From positions 1 through 64,000 of the forward strand of contig CATZZP010000005.1 in the NCBI GenBank assembly GCA_958426775.1: a stretch of 64,000 nt of DNA. The letters run 5' to 3'. Positions 25,786 through 35,800 of this stretch are shown here, piece by piece (within the stretch, counting starts at the first letter, position 1; each line of letters begins with the position of its first letter). The translations under genes were made by a program, and so were the position numbers. This stretch comes from an uncultured Bacillota bacterium (lineage in GTDB: Bacteria > Bacillota > Clostridia > Lachnospirales > CAG-274). The notes below the pieces were generated by a model that saw nothing but the letters and a program-made list of their open reading frames with translations, had not been told where the DNA came from and searched no databases.

Positions 25786-27432
25786 ATGAAATTGGACAAA
25801 TCCTTTCTTGATACAAGAGTTTTTTCCGCTTTTGCCGAAACATCAAGACATCAGTATATATATGTGTGTAATATGCAGACTAATGTTTCCCGCTGGTCAA
25901 TGGGTGCGGTAGAGTATTTCGGTATGCCCTCGGAGTATATGTATAATGCAGGCAAAATTTGGGCAGAGCGTATTCACCCTGAGGACAGAGAGGCATATAT
26001 TAAGGAAATTTCAGAAATATTTAATGGGGAAAAGTCCAGGCACGAAATGGAATATCGTGCTATGAATAAAGAGGGGAACTATGTAATCTGTACCTGTAAC
26101 GGAGTTGTCCTAAAGGGAGGAAACGGTAAGCCTGACCTTTTTGCAGGCACTCTTATTAACCACGGCATAATGGATAACATTGACCCTAATACAGGTCTTT
26201 ATAACATATATCAGTTTTTGGACGATGTACGTGCTTTGCTTGAAGAAAACGGCAAGGCAGGTGTTATGAAGGTGGGCTTTAATCATTTCAGTGAAATTAA
26301 TGATATATACGGCTACAGTATAGGTAATAATATTCTTAAACAGTTTGCGGAAAAGACGGGAGCTTTGTTAAAGGGTGAGGGAAAGGTATACCGTATGGAC
26401 GGCTCTAAGTTTGCCCTTATTATAAAAGGTATGACAAAGGAAGGTGCCTCTGAGCTTTACCATAAAATGCAGGAGCTTGCCAAAAATGACATTGTACTTG
26501 CAGAGGGAAATGTGTCCCTCAGCATATCAGGCGGCTTTGCCTATATTGATAAGGACAGCGGCTGCGGACAATCTGTTCTGGCAAGCGTAAGCTATGCCTT
26601 GGCTCGCTCTAAGGAGGAAAAGCACGGAGAGCTTGTTTTTTTTGAAAATGAGGTTGGACAAAACGGTAAGAAAAAGCTTGAAATGATGAATGCAATCCGT
26701 CAGAGTGTGGTTAAGGGATGTAACGGCTTTTACCTTTGCTATCAGCCTCTTGTACGTGAGGGGGATAGTAAAACCATAGGTATGGAGGCTCTTTTAAGGT
26801 GGCATCAGGATATGTACGGTGAGGTGTCCCCCGGTCTTTTTATACCTTGGCTTGAAAATGACAGCTGTTTTTTTGATTTAGGTAACTGGATTTTGGAAAA
26901 GGCACTTAATGACGGTAAAAAAATACTGGAGCATTATCCTGATTTTATTATAAACGTAAATGTTTCCTATGCCCAGCTTGAAAGGTCGGGCTTCCGTAAT
27001 GCTGTTATGAGTATACTGGAAAAGACGGGCTTTCCGCCTGAAAATCTTTGTATAGAGCTTACGGAAAGATGCCGAAACCTTAATACGGACTTTTTAAGGA
27101 AGGAGCTTAATTTCTTCCGCTCCAAGGGCATTAAGATTGCACTTGATGATTTTGGTACAGGCACCTCCTCCTTTAAGCTTTTAAAGGAATTGCCTATTGA
27201 TATACTTAAGGTTGACCAGACCTTTATAGCTAATATCCAAGCAAATAAGGTTGACCAGACTATTGTAGAGAGTGTTATAGAATGCTCCTCAAAGCTTGGT
27301 ATCAAAATCTGTATTGAGGGGGTTGAAACTAAACAAATCAGTGATTTTGTTGACAAGTATAAGGCGGATACAAGGCAGGGCTACTTCTATTCAAGACCTG
27401 TTACCATAGATAAATTTGTAGATTTATTGTAA
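25786..27432 (+). CDS. PAS-GGDEF-EAL protein, probable c-di-GMP phosphodiesterase
   Basis: About 548 residues. Order: PAS-like sensor (about 15-120, with a PAC-type end), GGDEF domain (about 130-285), EAL domain (about 300-545). The diguanylate cyclase motif is degenerate (Gly-Ser-Lys-Phe at 206-209 in place of GGDEF), so synthesis is unlikely. The EAL domain looks intact: GMEALLRW at about 332-339, Asn in INVNVSYAQ, ELTER, ALDDFGTG (Asp454-Asp455), LKVD, EGVET and RQGYFYSRP. It therefore probably hydrolyses c-di-GMP under PAS control, with GGDEF as possible GTP sensor. The ATG 25786 follows a GGGGGG stretch; the frame extends 28 codons further up. Confidence 0.88.
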   Translation: MKLDKSFLDTRVFSAFAETSRHQYIYVCNMQTNVSRWSMGAVEYFGMPSEYMYNAGKIWAERIHPEDREAYIKEISEIFNGEKSRHEMEYRAMNKEGNYVICTCNGVVLKGGNGKPDLFAGTLINHGIMDNIDPNTGLYNIYQFLDDVRALLEENGKAGVMKVGFNHFSEINDIYGYSIGNNILKQFAEKTGALLKGEGKVYRMDGSKFALIIKGMTKEGASELYHKMQELAKNDIVLAEGNVSLSISGGFAYIDKDSGCGQSVLASVSYALARSKEEKHGELVFFENEVGQNGKKKLEMMNAIRQSVVKGCNGFYLCYQPLVREGDSKTIGMEALLRWHQDMYGEVSPGLFIPWLENDSCFFDLGNWILEKALNDGKKILEHYPDFIINVNVSYAQLERSGFRNAVMSILEKTGFPPENLCIELTERCRNLNTDFLRKELNFFRSKGIKIALDDFGTGTSSFKLLKELPIDILKVDQTFIANIQANKVDQTIVESVIECSSKLGIKICIEGVETKQISDFVDKYKADTRQGYFYSRPVTIDKFVDLL

Positions 27433-27492
27433 TTTTACATTTTATGTAACAAAAATTTAATATTAATATGCTTTATTTTACCAAATAGGCAG

Positions 27493-27521
27493 TTGACAAA
27501 GATGATTTTAAAGGTTAATAT
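27493..27521 (+). promoter_or_regulatory. Sigma-A promoter of the HPr-like gene
   Basis: TTGACA (27493-27498), 17 bp, TAATAT (27516-27521), 41 bp before the start codon. Confidence 0.75.
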
Positions 27522-27561
27522 ATAAGTGAGTTAAGATTAGTTTAGAATGGAGGAATTTATT

Positions 27562-27792
27562 ATGACATCAATTAAGATTTCTTTAAACACAATTGACAAG
27601 GTAAAGAATTTTGTAAATGTAATTAACACTTTTGACGGTGATTTTGATTTAACATCCGATAGATATGTAGTTGACGCTAAGTCAATTATGGGTATTTTCA
27701 GCTTAGATATTACTAACGATCTTACCCTTAATATCCATGACGACAGTGAGGTAGATGCTGTTAAGACAGCCCTTGCTGACTATATCATCTGA
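27562..27792 (+). CDS. HPr-family protein lacking the phosphorylatable His
   Basis: A 76-residue HPr-fold protein. The HPr pattern is seen in IKISLNTIDKVKNFVNVI, YVVDAKSIMGIFSLD and the closing VDAVKTAL. The usual GIHARPA active-site loop is replaced by NTIDKVKN, so His15 is absent and phosphotransfer is not expected. The Ser46 region (AKSIMGIFSL) is kept. Such proteins occur widely in Clostridia without known function. The start is the ATG at 27562, 8 nt after GGAGG; the ATG at 27547 is part of the ribosome-binding site. Confidence 0.82.
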   Translation: MTSIKISLNTIDKVKNFVNVINTFDGDFDLTSDRYVVDAKSIMGIFSLDITNDLTLNIHDDSEVDAVKTALADYII

Positions 27793-27813
27793 TAAGCATA
27801 ATTACAAAAGCCG

Positions 27814-27847
27814 GGGTGCAGGTCCTTGACCTGTACCCTTTTTTTAT
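27814..27847 (+). terminator. Intrinsic terminator after HPr-like gene
   Basis: GGGTGCAGGTC (27814-27824) pairs with GACCTGTACCC (27828-27838, one G-U pair), then seven T. Confidence 0.85.
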
Positions 27848-27858
27848 AGGAGATAAAT

Positions 27859-28596
27859 ATGCAGAACTACAAAATGCTTTTACAGTATGAGGGTACACGC
27901 TATAACGGCTGGCAAAGACAGGGCAACACAGCTAATACCATACAGGGCATAATAGAAGAGCTTTTAAGCTCTCTTACAGGTGAAAGGACAGAGCTTAACG
28001 GCAGCGGCAGAACAGACGCAGGAGTACATGCTATGGGTCAATGTGCAAGCTTTCGCCTTGAAAGGGAGATAGACCCTGATGAAATAAGGGACTGCCTTAA
28101 TAAAAGCCTGAACAGGGATATACGTATTTTAAGTGTGGAAAAGGCAGAGCCTCGCTTTCATGCAAGGCTTAATGCAAAGGCAAAGACCTATATCTATCGC
28201 ATATGCACAGGTGAAAAGGCTGACGTTTTTAAAAGGCATATAGTCTACACCTGCCCTTGTACTTTAAACCTTGAGGAAATGAAAAGGGCGGCGGAGTATT
28301 TAACAGGTGAGCATGATTTTAAGGCGTTCTGCTCTAATAAGCGTATAAAAAAGTCAACCGTAAGGACAATATACAGCATAGATATATCCTATAATGAGGA
28401 TATTTTGGAGCTTACTTTTAAGGGCAACGGCTTTTTATACAATATGGTTAGGATATTGTCGGGTACTCTTTTAGAGGTAGGCTTGGGCAATATAAAGGCT
28501 GAGGATATACCGCATATTATCAGATCCATGGACAGAAAAAACGCAGGACCTACTCTGCCCTCAAGTGGGCTTATGCTTGATAAGGTTTACTACTGA
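27859..28596 (+). CDS. truA: tRNA pseudouridine synthase A
   Basis: Converts uridines 38-40 of the tRNA anticodon arm to pseudouridine. The 245-residue length is normal. Motifs: YEGTRYNGWQRQ near the start, GSGRTDAGVHAMGQ with the catalytic Asp53, and FLYNMVRILSGTLLEVG in the C-terminal half. AGGAG lies before the ATG. It sits between two terminators and may be expressed from read-through of the upstream unit, as no clear promoter of its own was found. Confidence 0.96.
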   Translation: MQNYKMLLQYEGTRYNGWQRQGNTANTIQGIIEELLSSLTGERTELNGSGRTDAGVHAMGQCASFRLEREIDPDEIRDCLNKSLNRDIRILSVEKAEPRFHARLNAKAKTYIYRICTGEKADVFKRHIVYTCPCTLNLEEMKRAAEYLTGEHDFKAFCSNKRIKKSTVRTIYSIDISYNEDILELTFKGNGFLYNMVRILSGTLLEVGLGNIKAEDIPHIIRSMDRKNAGPTLPSSGLMLDKVYY

Positions 28597-28637
28597 AAAA
28601 ACGCTTAGCAGTTTTAAAGGCTGTTAAGCGTTTTTTT
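28596..28637. terminator. Bidirectional terminator between truA and malic enzyme genes
   Basis: AAAAAACGCTTA (28596-28607) pairs with TAAGCGTTTTTT (28625-28636); A and T tracts on both sides serve the convergent genes. Confidence 0.85.
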
Positions 28638-28650
28638 ATTGTAAATATAA

Positions 28651-29829
28651 TTAATTATTTATTCTTGCTACACCCGACTTAATTGCAGCCTCTGCAACAG
28701 CCTTTGCAATATCGGAAACTACGCTTTTATTAAAGGCTGACGGAATAATGATGCCTTTTTGTAAATCTTCCTCTGTTACAAGGCTTGAAATAGCGTCGGC
28801 GGCTGCAAGCTTCATTTCATCGTTAATATCACTTGCTCTTACGTCTAAAGCTCCCCTGAATATACCGGGAAAGGCAAGCACGTTATTAATCTGGTTAGGA
28901 TAGTCACTTCTGCCTGTTGCAATTACAAAGGCACCTGCCTCCTTAGCTATATCGGGCATAACCTCAGGTACGGGGTTAGCCATAGCAAAGATAATAGGCT
29001 TATCTGTCATAGTCTTTATCATTTCGGGGGTTAATATACCCGGTGCGGAAACACCTATAAATATATCAGCACCCTTTACAATATCCTTTAGCTGACCTGA
29101 CTTGCGGTGTGGGTTTGTAATTGAGGCAAGCTCTGTAAGATAAGGGTCATCGTAGTGGTTATTGGCGGAGATTACACCGTCAATATTACAAAGGGTAATA
29201 TCCTTAAAGCCTGCCTTAAGTAAAAGCTTTGCAATGGCAGTACCTGCCGCACCTGCACCCGACATTGCAACCACACAGTCCTCAGGGCGTTTGCCTGTAA
29301 GCTTTAAGGCATTGCGGATACCCGAAAGCACAACAACGGCAGTACCGTGCTGGTCATCATGGAAGATAGGTATATCACAGCACTTTTTAAGCTTCTCCTC
29401 AATTTCAAAGCAGTGAGGTGCCCCTATATCCTCAAGGTTAATACCGCCGAAGCTTCCTGCAAGGAGAGAAATGGTTTTAACTACATCATCAGGGTTTTGT
29501 GAGCGTACACAAAGAGGTACGGCATCAACATTACCAAACTCCTTAAACAGCACGCATTTACCCTCCATTACGGGCATACCTGCCTCAGGACCGATGTTAC
29601 CCAAGCCTAAGATAGCACTGCCGTCTGTTACTACAGCCACTAAATTATGACGACGGGTGAGAGTGTAGCTAAGCTCGGGGTTTTCCTTAATAGCAAGACA
29701 AGGCTCTGCAACACCCGGTGTATAGGCAACGGAAAGGTCGTCTACCGTGTTAAGCTCTGCACGTGACACAATTTCAATTTTGCCTGCCCATTGAGCGTGC
29801 TTTTCCATAGCAATCTTTTTATAATCCAT
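28651..29829 (-). CDS. NAD(P)-dependent malic enzyme
   Basis: Oxidative decarboxylation of malate to pyruvate. The 392-residue single-unit form (no phosphotransacetylase domain) shows DLSVAYTPGVAEPC, VVTDGSAILGLGNIGP, GGINLEDIGAPHCFEIE, IPIFHDDQHGTAVV and the nucleotide-binding AMSGAGAAGTAIAKLL. Cofactor preference cannot be read reliably. The ATG has AAAGGAG about 10 nt upstream. The YkvI-type permease gene ends 78 bp upstream and could be co-transcribed. Confidence 0.95.
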   Translation of the reverse strand: MDYKKIAMEKHAQWAGKIEIVSRAELNTVDDLSVAYTPGVAEPCLAIKENPELSYTLTRRHNLVAVVTDGSAILGLGNIGPEAGMPVMEGKCVLFKEFGNVDAVPLCVRSQNPDDVVKTISLLAGSFGGINLEDIGAPHCFEIEEKLKKCCDIPIFHDDQHGTAVVVLSGIRNALKLTGKRPEDCVVAMSGAGAAGTAIAKLLLKAGFKDITLCNIDGVISANNHYDDPYLTELASITNPHRKSGQLKDIVKGADIFIGVSAPGILTPEMIKTMTDKPIIFAMANPVPEVMPDIAKEAGAFVIATGRSDYPNQINNVLAFPGIFRGALDVRASDINDEMKLAAADAISSLVTEEDLQKGIIIPSAFNKSVVSDIAKAVAEAAIKSGVARINN

Positions 29830-29907
29830 TGTAAAAAATCTCCTTTAATTATTCTTTTATCCTATCAGTATACCAAAGCTGTTAAAAATATTCAATATTT
29901 AGACAAA

Positions 29908-30942
29908 TTATTTTTCGGTTTTTAAGGCTATTATCATTGCAAGCTCCAGCAAACCCAGACAGCCGAAAAAGTAATAAAGCCTGCCTACAATTACCTGAAA
30001 GCCCATAAGAGACAGCAACAAGGCACTTGAGCTTACTACAATAACCCATACAAAACGCTCCCATGACCTTGCGGGGCAAAGACATTCAACGGCACTGTAG
30101 CAGTTGCCTGCGGCGGTGGTAAGTATGGCGGCACTTAGCAAAAGTGTGTAGCAGGGCTTTAGTATAAAACTTTTGTCGGATAAAGCAATAAGGCTTAAAA
30201 TAGGTAACTCTGCATTTTCAGCCACACTAAAGTATTTGTAAAGAGGCAGAGCAAGACAAAGCCCCGTAATACCAAGGGTAAGCCCTCCTAAAATACCACC
30301 CGTAACAGCGTCCTTAAGGCTTTTTACCTTTTTAGATACAGCACATAAAAGGCTGACAGAGCTTATTACATTGTAGGCTACGTAAACAACGGATGAGCCT
30401 AAAATATTGTTATCTATCCTTATGTAAGAGGCAAAGGCATCAACACTGCCAAAGTACAGCCACAGTCCCATAAGCACACTGCCGCATACAAGCAAGGGAC
30501 ATAAAATAAAATTTAAAAGACCAAGGCTGTTTACTCCCCCAAACACAAGAAGAGAACAGAAAATACAGGTAAAAAGACTGCCCCACAGCCTTGATATATT
30601 AAAAAGCTGATGAAGTAATGCACCTGAGGCGGCAAGCATGGAGGAGTAAAGGGCAATAATAAACAAAAAGCTTATTACCTCTGCCACAGTGCCTAATTTT
30701 TTGCCCATAACAAGGTGTAAAAACTCTCTGTAATCCCTACAGCCCTTAAGGTGCATAAAATACACCGCCTTATAGCCTGAAATGGCAAAAATAAGTCCGC
30801 AAAGGGGTATTGCCGTAAGCCCCCATATGCCAAAGCGGACAAAATACCTTACAAGCTCCTGACCTGTAGCAAAGCCTGCACCTATTATTGCACCTATATA
30901 AACCGCACCTATTAAAAAGCCTGTTTTATACTCCTTAAGCAT
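29908..30942 (-). CDS. YkvI-family membrane transporter
   Basis: A 344-residue protein with about ten hydrophobic segments and the YkvI-family N-terminus (YIGAIIGAGFATGQELVRYF), related to the amino-acid/sodium symporter (LeuT-fold) superfamily. The glycine-rich unwound first helix is visible. Substrate unknown. It is divergent from the ACT/UPF0210 pair and upstream of malic enzyme. Confidence 0.8.
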   Translation of the reverse strand: MLKEYKTGFLIGAVYIGAIIGAGFATGQELVRYFVRFGIWGLTAIPLCGLIFAISGYKAVYFMHLKGCRDYREFLHLVMGKKLGTVAEVISFLFIIALYSSMLAASGALLHQLFNISRLWGSLFTCIFCSLLVFGGVNSLGLLNFILCPLLVCGSVLMGLWLYFGSVDAFASYIRIDNNILGSSVVYVAYNVISSVSLLCAVSKKVKSLKDAVTGGILGGLTLGITGLCLALPLYKYFSVAENAELPILSLIALSDKSFILKPCYTLLLSAAILTTAAGNCYSAVECLCPARSWERFVWVIVVSSSALLLSLMGFQVIVGRLYYFFGCLGLLELAMIIALKTEK

Positions 30943-31005
30943 AATATCTCCTCTAAAAGCTGATACCTATAAATATGATTTTTACAATTTAAATATGCTT
31001 TTTGG

Positions 31006-31034
31006 TTGAAAAGGCTGTTTCTTTGTGCTATAAT
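31006..31034 (+). promoter_or_regulatory. Sigma-A promoter of the ACT-UPF0210 pair
   Basis: TTGAAA (31006-31011), 17 bp, TATAAT (31029-31034), 30 bp before the start codon. Confidence 0.75.
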
Positions 31035-31064
31035 AACTTATTATGTTTTTAGGAGGATTGACTA

Positions 31065-31334
31065 ATGAAAGGAATTATTACCGTAGTCGGCAAGGACAGA
31101 GTGGGTATTATTGCATCGGTTTGTACATATCTTGCCGAGGAGCAGATTAATATACTTGATATTTCACAGACCATTGTATCGGGGTATTTTAATATGATGA
31201 TGGTTGTGGACCTGACAAACAGTACACATAAGTTTGATAATGTGGTTGATACACTTAAAAAACGCGGCGAGGAAATAGGTGTTGATATTCGTCTGCAAAG
31301 AGAGGATATATTCAACAGTATGCACAGGATTTAA
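31065..31334 (+). CDS. ACT-domain protein (UPF0237)
   Basis: An 89-residue protein that consists of one ACT domain (KGIITVVGKDRVGIIASVCTYLAEEQINI), as in the UPF0237 family; ACT domains bind amino acids or similar small ligands. AGGAGG lies before the ATG. It is followed after 16 bp by the UPF0210 gene, a pairing conserved in many Firmicutes, so it probably senses a ligand for the partner protein. The ligand is unknown. Confidence 0.92.
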   Translation: MKGIITVVGKDRVGIIASVCTYLAEEQINILDISQTIVSGYFNMMMVVDLTNSTHKFDNVVDTLKKRGEEIGVDIRLQREDIFNSMHRI

Positions 31335-31350
31335 TTTTGGAGGTTAAGAG

Positions 31351-32709
31351 ATGATTTCACGTGTTGAGGTACAGGAAACCAACAAAATGATTCAGGAGGC
31401 TAACCTTGATGTACGTACTATTACCATGGGTATTAATCTTTTGGATTGTGTGGATTCCGACCCTGAAAAATTAAATAAAAAGATTTATGATAAAATTACT
31501 AAAAGTGCCGAAAAGCTGGTACAGACAGGTGATGAAATAGGCAAGGAGTTCGGTGTGCCTATTGTTAATAAGCGTATTTCCGTTACACCTATAAGCCTTG
31601 TAGGCAGTGGTTACGGCTCTGATGTATATTTGCAGATTGCAAAAACACTTGACAAGGCGGCTACCAACGTAGGCGTAAACTTTATAGGCGGTTTTTCTGC
31701 CCTTGTGCAAAAGGGTATGACAAAGGCTGACAGGGATTTAATAAGGATAATTCCTGAGGCACTTGCAAGTACGGAGAGGGTTTGCTCCTCCGTAAACGTA
31801 GGCTCAAGCCGCAGCGGTATTAATATGGACGCAGTTAAGCTTATGGGTGAAATTATTAAGGAGGCGGCCTTCCTTACCAAGGATAATTCCTCAATGGCTT
31901 GTGCTAAGTTTGTAGTATTCTGTAACGCTGTAGAGGATAACCCCTTTATGGCAGGTGCCTTCCACGGTGTAGGCGAAAAGGACAACGTAATTAACGTAGG
32001 CGTAAGCGGTCCCGGTGTGGTTAAGCGTGCCTTGGAAAGCGTAAGAGGTGCTGACTTTGAAACCCTTTGCGAAACCGTTAAGAAAACAGCCTTTAAGATA
32101 ACAAGAGTAGGTCAGCTTGTTGCACTTGAGGCTTCAAAAAGATTGGGTGTACCCTTTGGTATTATTGATTTATCCCTTGCACCTACCCCTGCCATAGGCG
32201 ATAGTATTGCAGAGATTTTTAACGAAATGGGTCTTGAGCATGCAGGTGCTCCCGGCACAACAGCCGCCCTTGCTATACTTAATGACAATGTTAAAAAGGG
32301 CGGAGTTATGGCGTCCTCTTGTGTGGGTGGCTTAAGCGGTGCCTTTATCCCCGTAAGTGAGGACCATGGTATGATAGATGCAGTAAATGCAGGTGCTTTA
32401 ACCCTTGAAAAGCTTGAAGCTATGACTTGTGTTTGCTCTGTTGGTCTTGATATGATTGCCATCCCCGGCGATACATCTGCGGAAACTATTTCAGGTGTAA
32501 TTGCAGATGAAATGGCAATAGGTATGATAAACAACAAAACTACTGCTGTAAGGATTATACCTGTTATCGGTGCAAGCGTAGGGGATACTGTGGAGTTCGG
32601 CGGTCTTTTAGGCTATGCTCCCGTTATGCCTGTTAATAAATTCAGCTGCGATGCCTTTATTAAAAGAGGCGGCAGAATACCTGCACCTATCCATAGCTTT
32701 AAAAACTAG
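31351..32709 (+). CDS. PFL-like protein (UPF0210/DUF711)
   Basis: A 452-residue cytoplasmic protein of UPF0210, structurally likened to glycyl-radical enzymes but of unproven activity. Landmarks: DVRTITMGINLLDC near residue 19, a long conserved core with SVNVGSSRSGINMDAV and GVSGPGVVKRAL, APTPAIGDSIAEI, and the C-terminal LLGYAPVMPVNKFSC. GGAGG precedes the start. Always seen with the UPF0237 ACT protein; function remains open. Confidence 0.93.
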   Translation: MISRVEVQETNKMIQEANLDVRTITMGINLLDCVDSDPEKLNKKIYDKITKSAEKLVQTGDEIGKEFGVPIVNKRISVTPISLVGSGYGSDVYLQIAKTLDKAATNVGVNFIGGFSALVQKGMTKADRDLIRIIPEALASTERVCSSVNVGSSRSGINMDAVKLMGEIIKEAAFLTKDNSSMACAKFVVFCNAVEDNPFMAGAFHGVGEKDNVINVGVSGPGVVKRALESVRGADFETLCETVKKTAFKITRVGQLVALEASKRLGVPFGIIDLSLAPTPAIGDSIAEIFNEMGLEHAGAPGTTAALAILNDNVKKGGVMASSCVGGLSGAFIPVSEDHGMIDAVNAGALTLEKLEAMTCVCSVGLDMIAIPGDTSAETISGVIADEMAIGMINNKTTAVRIIPVIGASVGDTVEFGGLLGYAPVMPVNKFSCDAFIKRGGRIPAPIHSFKN

Positions 32710-32740
32710 GTTAAAAATTAAAGGAGCTGTTTACATGATG

Positions 32741-32774
32741 TGACCCCAAAAAGTCTGACTTTTTGGGGTCATTT
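32741..32774. terminator. TGACCCC-type stem-loop, copy 1
   Basis: TGACCCCAAAAAG (32741-32753) pairs with CTTTTTGGGGTCA (32759-32771), followed by TTTCAA. It can end the UPF0210 transcript and lies 110 bp beyond the convergent pectate lyase gene. A near copy lies at 35993-36031. Confidence 0.65.
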
Positions 32775-32883
32775 CAATGTACTTGCGGTTCGTTTTTTAT
32801 TTGCCCTTTATTGCTGTTCCTGCTAAAACTGTGCAGTAAGAAACCCGTTTTAATTATTACGTTCCTCCAACCTTAACACTGTT

Positions 32884-35800
32884 TTAATCGTCTGTACTGC
32901 TTATAACAAAACCATTAAGGCTAAGAGGGCTGTCATATTTCCCTGCAGTAAGGGTATCTAAATTAAATTCAAAACCCTGAATAGGCTCTGTAGTGGTTTC
33001 GGTGGTAGACTCTGTTGTAGTTTCCGTTGAGGTTTCTGTTGTAGTTTCCGTTGAAGTTTCTGTTGTAGACTGAGTTTCTATGGGCATAGGATAATCATAG
33101 GCAAGCACCTTTTGCAGCACCATCACTGCGTCCTCTGCCGTCAGAATATTATCACAGTTTACATCTATCCTGCTAAGATAATTTGGATATTTTTTTTCAT
33201 AAGGCAATACAAAGGCAGGGTCAAGCACCCTTTTTAGAATATTTGCACAATCATCGGCAGTAAGTATACCATTGACATCTGCATCACCGTAAACAGGCAT
33301 AGCCTCAGAATAAAACCTTTTTGATATTTTTATATTATCTAAATAAACCGGTTTTTCTGTAGGAGAGTTTGTACCCATAAAAAAGCCGTATATCTCCGCT
33401 TGCCCGATATATGCATTATCAAGTATAAGAACTCCGTCTAAATATAGATCAAGACTTTTCTCGTCGGCATCTATTACAACTTTAACATTGTACCACCTGC
33501 CAACCTCAAGGTCTGCAATATAGCGGTTTCTTCTGTTGGCATAAAATACCAATTTGTTTACTGAAGTCCTGACTTGTATAATATTTTCAGTGCCGTAAGT
33601 TGAAATTATTGTATGGTAATTTTCCTTATCATTAAACATAAAGTCACATTGGGCACTCCATATTCCCTCTATAGGCTCTTTAAACTTTCTTGTAATTTCG
33701 GTTTTGCCTGTTACTGCAGCGTAAACCTTGTTACCGTTGCAGTCTTCAACATTAAAATTTGACCTCTGTGAGTATTTATATTGGTAAAAGGTAAAGTTGT
33801 TATAAACATAGGTATCCTTATATTCGCCAATTTCAAAATCCTCAAAATCCAAGGTTTCGCTTATTTCACTGTATATGGTTTTAAGAGAATTAAAAGTATC
33901 TATTATCTTTTCATTTTCCCCAATATATATATCCTCGCTATACTCAAAGGTATTGCATATATCCCTTGCTTCTGCTAATACAGCCTGTAAATTTTGGTAA
34001 CTTTCCTCTGTGTAATCATCATTGTCATATTGAGAATACTTTTCAATGGTTTCTGATAAAGTAAGTCTGTAACTTATTTCAAGACCGCTTATTTTTTCCT
34101 CAATATTAGCGATTTCATTTAAAATATTTTCATCATTACGTTCTACACTAAGCAATTCTTTACCCTTATTTACAGCCTCTTCAAGAGCAGCCCAGCTATC
34201 CATGGTGTATTGTTGCTTATTAATTGCCTCTGCCTTTGCTATGGTTGTAGCTAAGTCGTTTCTTTTATCCTGTGCCATATAAGCCAGTATACTTTCAAGC
34301 TCATTTGCCGCTGTATCAATAGCACTTTGAGAGGAATTAATATCAGCCCTTAACGACTTGCCTGTATTATAGGCACTTAAAAGCTGTTCCCACTGTTCAG
34401 GGAGATAATTGGACTCATTAAGTCCCTCAACCCTGCTCATTAAAGTCCACAGACTGATTTTGTCGGTAGAATTGTAATTAACCTCCACAAGGTCATTTGC
34501 ATAGTTTTCTATATTAGTATAGCCGTTTTCTGCAATTAACGTACTGTCAGCCAAGTTAGGGTTAAGACCTGTTGCCGTTTCCCATTCGTCAGGCATTCCG
34601 TCATTATCACTATCGGAAATTTCATTACCGAAAAGGCTGTTCCAACCACCTACATCTGCCTGGGAATCTATAAGACCTTCACTACCCTTTGAGCCTGTAG
34701 GATATGTACCGTTTACTACATCATTTACAATTCTTGTATCGGTGTAATCTCTTACTCTTGATGCACCTGCGTTTGCAATTACATCTGCATATGCCTCTTG
34801 GGGTGTATCTGTTTCAACGGGATAAGCATATATGTACTCATCATTTGCCTTTAAAACTCCGTCTACGGTTATTCCCTCTGAAATACTTGTAAGCTTTAAA
34901 TCCTCATCCGTAAATGCAATTGTCCAGTTGTTATTATTAAACTCCTCATTATTTTCCATATAGTTACCCTCTAAATAGAGAGTTGTGCCTCTGTCCCCGT
35001 ATGCTTTATAGAAGCAAACGTTATTACTGCTTAGCTCCGATGGCTTATAATAATTGTTGACAAAGTTTACCCTTGTGCCGTTTTCCCCACCGTAGCCTAT
35101 GGTTGACCTGTAGTTGTACACTACATTGTTTCTTATATCAATTAAACTGTCTGTATCGGGAGTACCCTCATAGGTGAAAACAGTTGCGGAACTGCCTATT
35201 CTGGGCATTCTTGCCTTATGGGTGGATATAAGGTTGTGATGGAAGCTTGCATTTATACCGCCCCATACACCTCCGTAGCCATGGGCACCCTTATCATGTA
35301 CGGATTTATTAAGGCTTTCGCTTATAATACAGTATTGAGCTGTAAAATTTTTGTTCTCATAGGCTGAAAGACACTCATCTACACTCCAGGAAACGGAGCA
35401 GTGGTCAATAATGAAGTTTGATGACTTTCTTATCCCTAAGGTGTCCTCTTGTGATGTGGAATTATCCCCCATTCTAAAACGCAAATAGCGTAGTATAACA
35501 TTGTTACAGCCATTAAACCGTACACTTTCACCGCCAATGCAAATACCCTCGCCGGGAGCTGTCTGTCCTAAAATAGTCAAGTTGCTTGCACTTATTACCA
35601 AATCACTTTGGAGCATAATATTGCCTGCAACATCAAATACTATTATTCTGTTGCCCTGTGAAACTGCATCACGAAATGAGCCTGCACCGCTGTCATTAAG
35701 GCTTGTAACGTGGTAAACCTGAATTTCATCTCCTGCCCTTGCACCCAAGGAATACATACCGCCGCCCTCTGCACCGGGAAAGGCCGTTAGCTTATTTTCA

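Noticed and set aside
32990..33070. Short tandem repeats that look like a small repeat array
   Set aside because: They encode the Thr/Glu linker of the pectate lyase; the units are 6-12 bp without spacers, so this is protein low complexity, not CRISPR.
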